18,100 nucleotides of DNA, taken from contig JAZQJX010000064.1 of NCBI GenBank assembly GCA_045541875.1, forward strand, positions 1-18,100, given 5' to 3'. Each line of letters begins with the position of its first letter. Position 1 is the stretch's first letter. The notes under the pieces were generated by a model that ran no database searches, was not told the DNA's origin, and saw only the letters and a program-made list of their open reading frames with translations. Origin of the DNA: RGIG1828 sp045541875. Lineage in GTDB: Bacteria > Bacillota > Clostridia > UMGS1810. Position numbers and translations under genes: made by a program. Positions 1 through 7,900 of the stretch are shown here, piece by piece.

Positions 1-3
1 ACT

Positions 4-34
4 GTGTTTTTGCCTCGCATTGCCGCAAAAACAC
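4..34. repeat. Perfect 10-bp hairpin near the left window edge
   Basis: Arms GTGTTTTTGC (4-13) and GCAAAAACAC (25-34) are perfect reverse complements around an 11-nt loop. It precedes the larger palindrome at 52-168. It could be the terminator of a gene to the left (on either strand, though no long T-run follows) or the outer part of a repeat element that continues beyond the window. The sequence does not decide between these. Confidence 0.5.
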
Positions 35-51
35 TACACCGAAAATTCTTT

Positions 52-168
52 GAACCTAAAACAAGATAAAATTGTTTGTTTTTCAAGGCGGAAGGTCGCA
101 GGAATACTGACGTATTTCAAGACCGACAACGAAGGAAAACATCTATTTTACTTGTTTTGGGCGAGTTC
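52..168. repeat. Imperfect ~117-bp palindrome, MITE-like intergenic repeat
   Basis: Several arm pairs share one centre near base 110: GAAC (52-55) with GTTC (165-168), AAAACAAG (58-65) with CTTGTTTT (151-158), GGTC (94-97) with GACC (121-124), and AATAC (103-107) with GTATT (112-116) around a TGAC loop. The 9-mer ATACTGACG at 104-112 recurs at 171-179. No reading frame of note is present. The form (non-coding, long imperfect palindrome, intergenic) is that of a miniature transposable element or dispersed palindromic repeat; copy number elsewhere in the genome is not visible here. Confidence 0.55.
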
Positions 169-256
169 GGATACTGACGCAACTGCTTAAGATAAATATT
201 TTTCATAAAACTGCATAAAATTTATAGGTAAAATAAATTCGGAAACTATTGACAAA

Positions 257-285
257 TTGACAAAATTGCTTTATCATTGTACATA
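257..285 (+). promoter_or_regulatory. Sigma-A-type promoter for the beta-helix gene and glmM
   Basis: The -35 is a perfect TTGACA (257-262), followed by a 17-nt spacer and TACATA (280-285), which matches 4 of 6 bases of TATAAT. Expected transcription start is about 292, giving a ~60-nt leader before the start codon at 353. A second TTGACA at 249-254 has no matching -10 at the right distance. This is one of the best promoter matches in the window. Confidence 0.75.
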
Positions 286-352
286 GTTACTCAAAACTTG
301 CACTATCTTCCAAAAACTGATTGAAAATCAGGGAAGATTATGCCCGAAAGGA

Positions 353-1036
353 ATGATAAATATTTTTAATGCGTTGAATTTTTTTGATCTCTCAAAGAGT
401 ATGGCGGGAGATTTTTTAAGTGGATATGAAAATGTGTGGGAAGCACTTCCCGATATCAAAGAATTTGTCACATCTTTGGGAAAAAGCCTTGATAAAAACA
501 TATATGATGAAATAAAAGAGAATGTGTGGGTGGCAAAAAGCGCCAAAGTTGCACCAACGGCCTTTATTGATGCGCCTTGTATTGTTGGCGAAGACTCCGA
601 AATCAGGCACTCGGCATTCATAAGAGGCTCAGTTTTAATCGGCAAATCCTGTGTTGTGGGTAATTCCACAGAAATGAAAAATTCCATAATTTTTGATAAT
701 GTTCAGATTCCCCACTATAATTATGTGGGGGACTCCATCCTTGGCTATAGGTCTCACCTTGGTGCAGGGGCGGTAACGTCTAATGTGAAAAGCGATAAAA
801 CACTCGTTACAATAAAATGCAAAGACGAAAAAATAGAGACTAATCTCAAAAAATTCGGTGCAATTGTAGGTGATTTTACCGAAGTTGGCTGCGGAAGTGT
901 TCTTTGCCCCGGATCTGTGATAGGAAAAGATTCAATCATATATCCTCTTTCAAGAGTGAGAGGATTTATCGAGGAAAAATCCATATTCAAGGATGAAAAT
1001 AATATAGTTAAAAAGCAGGAAAAATCTGCACGCTGA
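353..1036 (+). CDS. Stand-alone left-handed beta-helix (hexapeptide) transferase, GlmU C-domain-like
   Basis: A 227-aa protein made mostly of hexapeptide-repeat beta helix (about residues 57-205). It has no N-terminal nucleotidyltransferase domain, so it is much shorter than a ~450-aa GlmU. The segment around K109, H121, Y124 and the LGAGAV turn (136-141) lines up with the GlmU acetyltransferase site, where a lysine, the catalytic His (H363 in E. coli), a Tyr and NIGAGT occur in the same order. GlmU's CoA-proximal NIG is HLG here. Relatives are often annotated as UDP-GlcNAc pyrophosphorylases. The start at 353 has GAAAGG only 1-2 nt upstream, so M17 (base 401) is an alternative, but the N-terminal LFDLS-like and WEALPDI stretch looks family-conserved and favours 353. 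It lies 82 nt upstream of glmM and is probably cotranscribed; GlmM makes glucosamine-1-phosphate, the substrate of the GlmU acetyltransferase. Acyltransferase activity is inferred. Confidence 0.8.
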   Translation: MINIFNALNFFDLSKSMAGDFLSGYENVWEALPDIKEFVTSLGKSLDKNIYDEIKENVWVAKSAKVAPTAFIDAPCIVGEDSEIRHSAFIRGSVLIGKSCVVGNSTEMKNSIIFDNVQIPHYNYVGDSILGYRSHLGAGAVTSNVKSDKTLVTIKCKDEKIETNLKKFGAIVGDFTEVGCGSVLCPGSVIGKDSIIYPLSRVRGFIEEKSIFKDENNIVKKQEKSAR

Positions 1037-1118
1037 GCCTGAGGCGTGATTTGATATACATCTTATCCGGCAAAAAACTCTGCGTGGTTTCTTTTATAGC
1101 AAAAAAGGAGGAAAAGAT

Positions 1119-2456
1119 ATGGGAAAGTATTTTGGTACAGACGGATTCAGAGGCGAAGCAAACAAGACTCTCACAGCGGAGCACGCCTTTAAAATAGGAA
1201 GATATCTTGGCTGGTACTATGGAAAAGAGCATAGATGCAAAGCGGTTATCGGAAAGGACACAAGACGTTCAAGTTATATGTTTGAATATGCCCTTTGCGC
1301 AGGTCTGACATCATCGGGCGCTGATGCATATCTTCTTCACGTTACCACAACTCCCTCTGTTTCATACATTGCAAGAACGGAAGATTTTGATTTTGGCGTG
1401 ATGATATCTGCAAGCCACAATCCCTATTACGATAATGGCATAAAACTCATAAATTCCAAAGGCGAAAAAATGTCCGAGGCAATTTTGGACGAAATAGAAA
1501 AGTATATTGACGGTGAAATTCCCGAAATTCCCCTTGCTCTTGGTAAAGATATCGGAAGAACCGTTGACTATTCAGAGGGCAGAAACAGATATACAGGCTA
1601 TATCATCTCCCTTGCAAGACACTCTTATAAGAATTTGCGCATAGGTCTTGATTCATCAAACGGAAGCACATGGATGCTTGCAAAAAGCATATTTGACACT
1701 CTGGGAGCCAAAACCTACTGTATCGGAAATTCACCCGACGGCATCAACATCAATGAAAACTGCGGCTCAACCCATATTGAATCGTTGTGTGAACTTGTGA
1801 AAAAGGAAAATCTTGACATTGGATTTGCCTTTGACGGCGATGCTGACAGATGTCTTGCAGTGGATAGCGACGGCAAGGTTTTAACAGGTGACCACATTTT
1901 GTATTTCTGTTCAAAATATATGAAAGAAAAGGGCGAACTTGAAAAGAATACCATTGCCGCAACTGTCATGTCAAACCTTGGACTTTTTAAAAGTCTGGAA
2001 GAAATGGGAATTGAATGTCAGGTGACAGATGTGGGAGATAAATTTGTGTACGAGGCAATGACCAAAGGCGGATTCTGCCTTGGCGGAGAAGAATCGGGAC
2101 ACATAATCTTTTCAAAATTTGCGTCAACGGGAGATGGACTCATCACCGCTTTAAAAATTATGGAAACATTCATTGAAAGCAAACGTCCCTCATCAAAACT
2201 GTCTGACGGATTCACCCTCTATCCTCAAATTACGGTGAACGTGAGAGTAAAAGATAAAAATGCGGCACTGTCTAATCCGAATGTGCAAAAAGCAAAAGAA
2301 AAAATAGAAAATGAACTTTCCGGAAACGGCAGAATATTGGTGAGAAAAAGCGGAACAGAACCTCTTTTAAGGGTTATGGTTGAAGCAGAAACAAAAGAAA
2401 AATGCGAGGAGTTTTCAAATTATGTGGCAGATGTAATAAGGGAAAACGAAAATTAA
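1119..2456 (+). CDS. glmM: Phosphoglucosamine mutase GlmM
   Basis: Cytoplasmic enzyme that interconverts glucosamine-6-phosphate and glucosamine-1-phosphate on the way to UDP-GlcNAc for peptidoglycan. At 445 aa it has the normal family length. All four phosphohexomutase signatures are present: the N-terminal GTDGFRG loop, the phosphoserine loop ISASHNP with S99 as expected phospho-acceptor, the metal loop DGDADR (239-244), the sugar loop GGEESGH (322-328), and the phosphate-binding RKSGTEP (409-415). The ISASHNP form and short N-terminus fit GlmM rather than a phosphoglucomutase. An AGGAGG site lies about 8 nt before the ATG. It follows the beta-helix gene in the same direction with no terminator between them and is followed by a hairpin terminator. 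Confidence 0.96.
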   Translation: MGKYFGTDGFRGEANKTLTAEHAFKIGRYLGWYYGKEHRCKAVIGKDTRRSSYMFEYALCAGLTSSGADAYLLHVTTTPSVSYIARTEDFDFGVMISASHNPYYDNGIKLINSKGEKMSEAILDEIEKYIDGEIPEIPLALGKDIGRTVDYSEGRNRYTGYIISLARHSYKNLRIGLDSSNGSTWMLAKSIFDTLGAKTYCIGNSPDGININENCGSTHIESLCELVKKENLDIGFAFDGDADRCLAVDSDGKVLTGDHILYFCSKYMKEKGELEKNTIAATVMSNLGLFKSLEEMGIECQVTDVGDKFVYEAMTKGGFCLGGEESGHIIFSKFASTGDGLITALKIMETFIESKRPSSKLSDGFTLYPQITVNVRVKDKNAALSNPNVQKAKEKIENELSGNGRILVRKSGTEPLLRVMVEAETKEKCEEFSNYVADVIRENEN

Positions 2457-2493
2457 TTTAAAATCTACTCCTTACTATTTTGAATAATAACAC

Positions 2494-2545
2494 AAAAACA
2501 ACCACTCTTGTCCGTGACAAGCGGATGAGGGTGGTTGTTTTTTTG
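2494..2545 (+). terminator. Rho-independent terminator after glmM
   Basis: AAAAACAACCAC (2494-2505) pairs with GTGGTTGTTTTT (2531-2542), and an inner stem CTTGTC/GACAAG (2507-2512, 2516-2521) with a CGT loop stacks within it. The right arm runs straight into a T-tract. It starts 38 nt after the glmM stop codon. Confidence 0.85.
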
Positions 2546-2755
2546 TATGGGATCCTTTGTAGAATGGAGGGATAGACAATTTTTATGGCGGGATTGTTCA
2601 TATATTGATACAAAATTACAGTTTTTCAAACAAAATTTACTATAAATATAATGGAGAATATGATAAAATTCTGTTGATGCGCAAGAAAAAATGATTCGAA
2701 AAAATAATACTATTTTCCCGGAGTCGTTTTTGTCCATCACGTCGCTAATTTCACA

Positions 2756-2784
2756 TTGATTTGGATATTTTCCCATGATATAAT
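2756..2784 (+). promoter_or_regulatory. Orphan sigma-A-type promoter
   Basis: TTGATT (2756-2761) and a perfect TATAAT (2779-2784) are separated by exactly 17 nt. Expected start is about 2791. No supported plus-strand gene lies between this point and the convergent lacI gene, so the promoter either makes an untranslated RNA, produces antisense RNA to lacI by read-through, or is a chance match in AT-rich DNA. Confidence 0.5.
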
Positions 2785-2835
2785 AGTTAATATGCTGCTT
2801 TTGCAGGATATATTTTGGAAGTATTAATTGTAAAA

Positions 2836-2955
2836 ATCCAATGCAAAATTTCTGTAGTATTTTTTATGTAATCGCAAAAAAAACAGTGGAATTTACATTT
2901 TATTTTTTTGTAAAATGAATGTGTACCTAATATCCAATGGTGCAAAATCTGTGTA
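2836..2955 (+). repeat. Imperfect direct repeat pair around ATCCAATG
   Basis: The first copy (2836-2856) reads ATCCAATG, GCAAAAT shared core and TCTGTA. The second (2932-2955) has the same order with a GT insertion after ATCCAATG and CTGTGTA at the end. The copies start 96 bp apart. TGTAAAATG also occurs twice nearby (2909-2917, 2952-2960). Function unknown; could be protein binding sites or paired elements in an RNA. Confidence 0.4.
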
Positions 2956-3082
2956 AAATGTAAAAACAGACACTTGAGATGTCAAGCATGGACACACAAC
3001 AAAACATCTCAGGCTATAGCAAATGTATAATTTGATAGTGTATAATAATTGTAGAAAGCCGGGAAAGATAAGAACCTTTATA

Positions 3083-3110
3083 TAATAAAAAACCCGGAAA
3101 ATCCGGGTTT
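3083..3110 (-). terminator. Rho-independent terminator of the LacI-family gene
   Basis: AAACCCGGA (3090-3098) and TCCGGGTTT (3102-3110) form a 9-bp stem around a 4-nt A-rich loop. Read on the minus strand the stem is followed by a T-rich run (3089 down to about 3083). It lies about 52 nt past the stop codon of the minus-strand repressor gene, the usual place. Confidence 0.85.
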
Positions 3111-3161
3111 GGAATATTTGTATTCAAGTGAATTTTCATAATGCAGGAAACATGTAATGTA

Positions 3162-4235
3162 TCACTGGTCTTCCTCGATATCTTCCTTATAAATACCGTC
3201 AATATTGGAACTTATAACAATCTGAGGGCAGATTTCAATTGTCTTTGGTGGCTCCTTATGTTCTGCAAGATATTCATACATTGCTTTGATTGCGGTTGTT
3301 ACAAGTTCTTTAATATCCTGATATATTACACAGTCAAGAATTCTGTTTTTAATAAATTCAACAGAATGGTGGTTGATGTCTGAACCTACAATTTTGATAT
3401 CTTCACCCTTGTCACGGATGTATTCGCAGGCTGCAAGAAGATTTGATGTAGTGCAGTATATACCCCTTATGTGTTCGTTTAAACTGTTTGAGTTTTTGAG
3501 AATCTGATTCATTATATCGTAACTGTCAAGAGTTTCAAAAACTCCCACAACATTAATGTGTTTAACGTGCATACGGAATTTTTCCGAAACACTTATAAAG
3601 CCTTCAACTTTGAGCCTGTGCTCCGGATCGTTTTTGTTGCTTACAAAAACGATAATGTTTGATTCAAGAGGTGCCATAAGCGCCATCATATGAGCAGCAA
3701 TCTGACCGGAACGGTAGGCGTCTGTATGTACTGAACAGATGATTTTTTCACTATCCAGTGAAGGGTGCCCGATAATGGTAACTTTAATGTCTGTGCCCTC
3801 AAGTTCATTTAAAACCTGATCCATTCCAAAGGGGGGAACGGCATACATAACAATACCGTGAACACTGTCTTTAACACACTTTTTAAAAGCAAGTCCTATT
3901 TCACGTACTGAGTTGACGTTTTTAACTTTGTAGTAAATAGCCCTGACATTATAATCCATAAGCCGTTCAAACTCTTTGTCAATTGCTTTTTTGGCAACGG
4001 AATACTGCTCCGGCGGATTGGTTGGAATGACAACTCCGATTACAATTGTTGACCTTGCCATGCATTGGGCAACTTTGTTCACCTTATATCCAAGTTCGTC
4101 TGCCGCATCCAGGATTTTCTTTTTCATTGCCTCTGAGATTCCGCTTTTGTTGTTCATGGCTTTGTTGATAATACCGTAGGAAACACCCAGATGATTTGCA
4201 ATATCTTTTATTGTAACTCTCTTTTTACTTTCCAT
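3162..4235 (-). CDS. LacI/GalR-family transcriptional repressor
   Basis: DNA-binding regulator of 357 aa. Residues about 7-55 are a LacI-type helix-turn-helix and hinge: VTIKDIANHLGVS followed by a recognition helix YGIINKAMN, then the LDAADELGYKVN segment that leads to the hinge helix. The recognition helix differs from the usual TVSRVLN pattern. The remainder is a periplasmic-binding-protein-like effector domain, starting at IGVVIPTNPPEQ and including AYRSGQIAAHMM and KIVGSDIN, as in sugar-responsive members. The start is set at 4235: CAGGAGA lies 8-9 nt upstream, and the longer in-frame ATG at 4277 lies upstream of the -10 box and so cannot be in the transcript from the promoter identified here. 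It is divergent to the lyase-like gene at 4982 and probably regulates that cluster and itself. The effector is unknown. Confidence 0.92.
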   Translation of the reverse strand: MESKKRVTIKDIANHLGVSYGIINKAMNNKSGISEAMKKKILDAADELGYKVNKVAQCMARSTIVIGVVIPTNPPEQYSVAKKAIDKEFERLMDYNVRAIYYKVKNVNSVREIGLAFKKCVKDSVHGIVMYAVPPFGMDQVLNELEGTDIKVTIIGHPSLDSEKIICSVHTDAYRSGQIAAHMMALMAPLESNIIVFVSNKNDPEHRLKVEGFISVSEKFRMHVKHINVVGVFETLDSYDIMNQILKNSNSLNEHIRGIYCTTSNLLAACEYIRDKGEDIKIVGSDINHHSVEFIKNRILDCVIYQDIKELVTTAIKAMYEYLAEHKEPPKTIEICPQIVISSNIDGIYKEDIEEDQ

Positions 4236-4267
4236 TATGTTTGTCTCCTGTAATTTTGATAATACAT

Positions 4268-4296
4268 ATACTAACATAAAATAATGAATTTGTCAA
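4268..4296 (-). promoter_or_regulatory. Promoter of the LacI-family gene
   Basis: On the minus strand TTGACA (4296-4291) is followed by 17 nt and TAGTAT (4273-4268), which matches TATAAT at 4 of 6 positions. The transcript would start near 4261, leaving a ~25-nt leader with the CAGGAGA ribosome binding site before the ATG at 4235. Confidence 0.8.
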
Positions 4297-4379
4297 AACA
4301 CATAGAAAACCGGGCAGAATCTGCACCCTGTGGTGAAAGTAACCCGAATACATCATATACTGCAAGTGTATCTTATAGG

Positions 4380-4400
4380 ATTTCAACTAAAAGTTGAAAT
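4380..4400. repeat. Perfect 9-bp inverted repeat in the divergent region
   Basis: ATTTCAACT (4380-4388) and AGTTGAAAT (4392-4400) flank an AAA spacer. A short T-run follows on the plus strand. It lies between the lacI promoter and the operator candidate at 4419. It may be a second regulator site or a weak hairpin; no gene on the plus strand ends here, so a terminator role is unlikely. Confidence 0.4.
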
Positions 4401-4418
4401 TTTTAAAATGACAGCGGG

Positions 4419-4438
4419 TTTGTGAATCGTTTCACAAA
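4419..4438. promoter_or_regulatory. LacI-type operator candidate
   Basis: TTTGTGAA (4419-4426) and TTCACAAA (4431-4438) are perfect reverse complements with a 4-nt spacer TCGT. Read as a 16-mer, TGTGAATC and GTTTCACA meet at a central CG and match at 7 of 8 half-site positions, which is the layout typical of LacI/GalR-family operators. It lies 123 bp upstream of the repressor's -35 and about 240 bp upstream of the -35 of the rightward promoter, so control from here would need looping or a further site. Catabolite control by a CcpA-like protein is an alternative reader. Confidence 0.55.
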
Positions 4439-4675
4439 AACTTGTGTGCATTCATTACGAAAAAGAAACGCCTGTGAAATCATCATGAAACAAAAATATG
4501 TATACGTAATGGTAAAAATCACTAAAAAATCCATGTATACACACAATTAAAAAACCATTTATTGGTTAATTTGCACAAAAACCTTGAAATTTTGTGGTTT
4601 TTAACAAAAATACTCAACTTTTTTGACGAAACTAACGAAAATGCCCGGTTTGGCGGTAAATCCAACAAAAACCTG

Positions 4676-4704
4676 TTGAACTACAACTTGTTTTAAGGTA
4701 TACT
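4676..4704 (+). promoter_or_regulatory. Promoter candidate for the surface-protein cluster
   Basis: TTGAAC (4676-4681) and TATACT (4699-4704, 5 of 6 matches) are separated by 17 nt. Transcription would start near 4711 and give a ~270-nt leader before the ATG at 4982. A second possible -10, a perfect TATAAT at 4877-4882, has no recognisable -35 but would give a ~90-nt leader. Confidence 0.5.
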
Positions 4705-4710
4705 GATATC

Positions 4711-4981
4711 CAGGTATAAGTATGCAGTCAGTATGTGAATTCCGGCATGTTTTACAAGTATCATTTTAATAATAAATCGAAAAAAGCGAATACTTTTTTG
4801 CGTAGAATTATACTTTAAAAAATTCTTTTGGTATGATAGAATTTATTCACATTAAAATTACACAAATTCAATCAGTTATAATTATTAAGAAACTTCGCAA
4901 CGAATTTCAACAGATATGCCGCAAAAAACACGCAGAATGTCTTAGTAGATTACTATATAAATTTAAAAGGAGGAACAAAGA
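4711..4981 (+). other. Long 5' leader of the lyase-like gene
   Basis: If transcription starts at the promoter ending at 4704, this non-coding stretch is an unusually long leader. It includes AAAAAAG/CTTTTTT and AGAATT/AATTCT inverted repeats around 4780-4835, a TATAAT at 4877-4882, and a strong AAGGAGG site (4967-4973) 8 nt before the ATG. No known riboswitch class was recognised. Confidence 0.35.
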
Positions 4982-7900
4982 ATGTTCAAAAACATCAGGA
5001 AAATTGTAAGTTCTTTTCTGACAGCAGCTCTCATTGTATCAAGTTTTTCTACTATGGGAATTGCCGCAGAAGAAACTGCGAGAAAAGTTATTGCGTCAGA
5101 CAATTTCCAGTCTTACACAAAAGGCGCTTCAACTGTCGGAAGTTACGGCGGTGCAGCCAAAGGAAACCTCTGGAAACTTGAAGAAGACGAAACCGGCAAC
5201 AAATATTTTGCCATGACGATTAACACCACAAGCGATGCCCACCTTGACGGAACTTTCGGTGAGGCAATGACCGGCAAGTTTGTGTTTCAGTTTGATATGA
5301 GATTCCGCGACTACGGCCCTGTTACCAAATGGCTCTATTTTATGGACGATGGCGGAAAAGATATTTTTATTCTTGATATCAACCCCGACGGAAAAATCAC
5401 AACCCATAACGGTGTGGCAATCGGTAACTATGCTCTCAATATGTGGTACACGATTGTTGTGGAACTTGACTGTAAGGCAGGAATGATGAACATTAAGTTC
5501 AACAATAAATGGAGAGTTCTTGATCATCCCATTGGCGAATGTGCTCCTTCAAAGTGGAGATTCCATATGCGTTCACCCTCAGGTGAAAGTACGGTTGATC
5601 TTGATAATATTTCTGTATACACAGGAGCATATACTATGGAAGAAATAAAACAGTCAGAAGAGGCAACCACACCAAATGCATCAACTTCAACTTCAGATCC
5701 CTATGCAGCAAAATATGACCTTAGTGCAATGTATGTTGGAAAAGATTCCACACTTGTTAAAGGTCAGCAGGTATACATATCACAAAACGACGAAATCGTT
5801 CCCTATAAAAACGGTGAAGTTAAGATGGTACCCGTGAAGGCGTTCACAGAAAGTCTTGGCGGAACAGCATCCTGGGATCCTGCAGATTCAAGTGCAACAT
5901 TCACCGCTAAAGGAAAAACCGTGAAACTTTTTAACGGCAAACGTACTTGTATTGTTGACGGAGTTGAAAAAACACTCATGTGTCCCGCTGATGTGGGAGC
6001 AGGCAATGTGTTCTATGCTCCCGCAAAGGATCTTTGTGAATTTTTCGGTCAGTTCTTCCACGAAGAAGATAACGGTCTTATTATCTATAGTGACAACGAC
6101 CACTCAAAGGACCTTGACTGGGTAGGCAACATGAAGTTTATGAGAAATCTTTGTGAAAGTTTCATGTTTGATGACGTAACCGGTGCAGAACTGACTGCAA
6201 AGATTGTGGCAAATCATCCGAACAATCATCATCCCCGTCTCATATTCACAGAAGAAAAATTTGCAAAAATCAGAGCAGAAATTAATGATCCCAACGGTGA
6301 CCCTGTATATAAGAAGATGTTCAACGAACTCAAAAGTCACTGCGAAGGATATATGAAACAGACTCCTTCAGGTTATGAAATCAGAGATGGAATCCGTCTT
6401 CTCTATGTTGTAAGAGAAAATGAAGACAGAATGCTTGCTCTTGCAATTCTCTATAACCTTACAGGCGAAGAAAAATATGCAAGAAGAGCATATGAAGAAA
6501 TGTATGTATCCTCCTGCTTTGTAGACTTTAACCCCTATCACTTCCTCGATGTTGGTGAAATGGCGGCGTGCCTCGGTCTTACCTACGACTGGATGTATAA
6601 CTGGATGGATGACAATCAGAGAAGAATCATCCGCGAAGCAATCATCAAAAAAGGTATCTATCCCATCATAGAAGACTTTGACGGTCTCCCAAGAAGCCGC
6701 TCCTGGAACTGGAGAGGCGAACTTGCCGACAACTGGTGTCTTGTTATCTCAGGCGTTGCAGTTGGTGCAATGGCTGTTGTTGACGAAGCATATAACCTTG
6801 ACAGGATAAACTGCGAAAGAGCAATGGAACAGTGCCTCATTGACATAAGAAGAGCCCTCAGTCTCTTTGCTCCCTACGGTGCATATGAAGAAGGTTTTAA
6901 CTACTGGGATTATGCAATGAGATTTTATGTTCAGACCATGGGATGTCTTGAAACTGCAGTAGGCGATGACTTTGGATATTCCGATGTTGTGGGAATGTCC
7001 ATGACACATCAGTATTTAAGTGCTATGAACGGTTCTGTTCAGGCATTCTCCTACCACGATACAGGTGAAGCCGGAGTAACATGGCACTCACCGGTTCTGT
7101 GGCTTGCAAAAACATTTAACGATCCTTCAATTGCACAGCCAAGAGTTGAGCAGATAAAGAGATCAAGTTCAGGTAAAACAAATATTATCTGGGATTTCTA
7201 TTTCTACGATCCTGCATTTAACAATGTTTCAAATGCCAACAGACAACTTGATGTATCTCTTCCCATAGCAGAAGTTGCAACAATGAGATCAGGCTTTGAT
7301 GTTCAGGATATGTGGCTTGGTCTCCACTGTGACGATCCAATCGGCGGTGAAGGTCATGACCATATGGACTCAGGTGTATTCGTTCTTGATTCTCAGGGTG
7401 TCAGCTGGTTCTTTGACCTTGGTGCCGACGGTTATAATATAGGAAACTATGGTCACGCATACCGTGTAAGAGGTGAAGGACATAACCTTGTAATCTTTAA
7501 TCCTACTGCCAACTATTCACTCAAATATGGCGGTAATGCATATATGGAAAAATTCAGCAGCGAAGCACAGGGTGCTTATGCAATAGGTAATCTTGACGAT
7601 GCACACAGAGACGATATCGGAGTTATCTCCCACAGGCGTGGTGCAAAACTTGACGATATGAGAAGAGTTGCAACAATTCAGGATGAAATAAGACTTTCCA
7701 AACCTGCTGACATGTACTGGTTTGCTCACACAAGAGCAGAAATTGAAATTTCAGAAGACGGAAAGAGTGCAATCCTTACCCGTCAGGGCAAGAAACTCCT
7801 TGCAAAAATCATAAACGGAGAAGGTGCAACATTCTCAGTTATGCCTGCAGCTCCCTTCCCACAGTCACCTCAGAATCCGAATCAGGCCAAAAATGTCGGT

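Larger units (their letters stand above)
2546..3083. other. Gene-free interval between glmM terminator and lacI terminator
   Basis: No reading frame here has both a ribosome binding site and protein-like composition. The interval contains a plus-strand promoter (2756-2784), an imperfect direct repeat (2836-2856 and 2932-2955), a short hairpin CATTTTA/TAAAATG (2896-2902, 2911-2917) and an inverted repeat TGAGATGT/ACATCTCA (2975-2982, 3004-3011). The rest is AT-rich sequence without recognisable content. Confidence 0.6.
2791..3110 (+). ncRNA. Candidate small untranslated RNA
   Basis: Proposed only because a well-formed promoter ends at 2784, no coding frame follows, and the stretch holds internal structure: a near-direct repeat ATCCAATG...GCAAAAT (2836-2856, 2932-2955), two inverted repeats, and a GC-rich hairpin at 3090-3110 that could end the transcript. 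That last hairpin lacks a T-run on this strand. No known RNA family was recognised. An 11-codon frame beginning at 2792 has no ribosome binding site. The end point is a guess. Confidence 0.2.

Noticed and set aside
328..687. Minus-strand frame overlapping the beta-helix gene
   Set aside because: It is antisense to a well-supported gene and shows no ribosome binding site or recognisable domain.
2465..2776. Minus-strand open frame of 103 codons after glmM
   Set aside because: It runs through the glmM terminator, has no ribosome binding site and shows no protein-like pattern.
4236..4277. Upstream start codon for the LacI-family gene at 4277
   Set aside because: It lies upstream of the -10 box, has no ribosome binding site, and adds residues absent from the family.
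4711..4981. Riboswitch in the long leader
   Set aside because: No conserved core of a known class was recognised; the region is AT-rich with only short inverted repeats.
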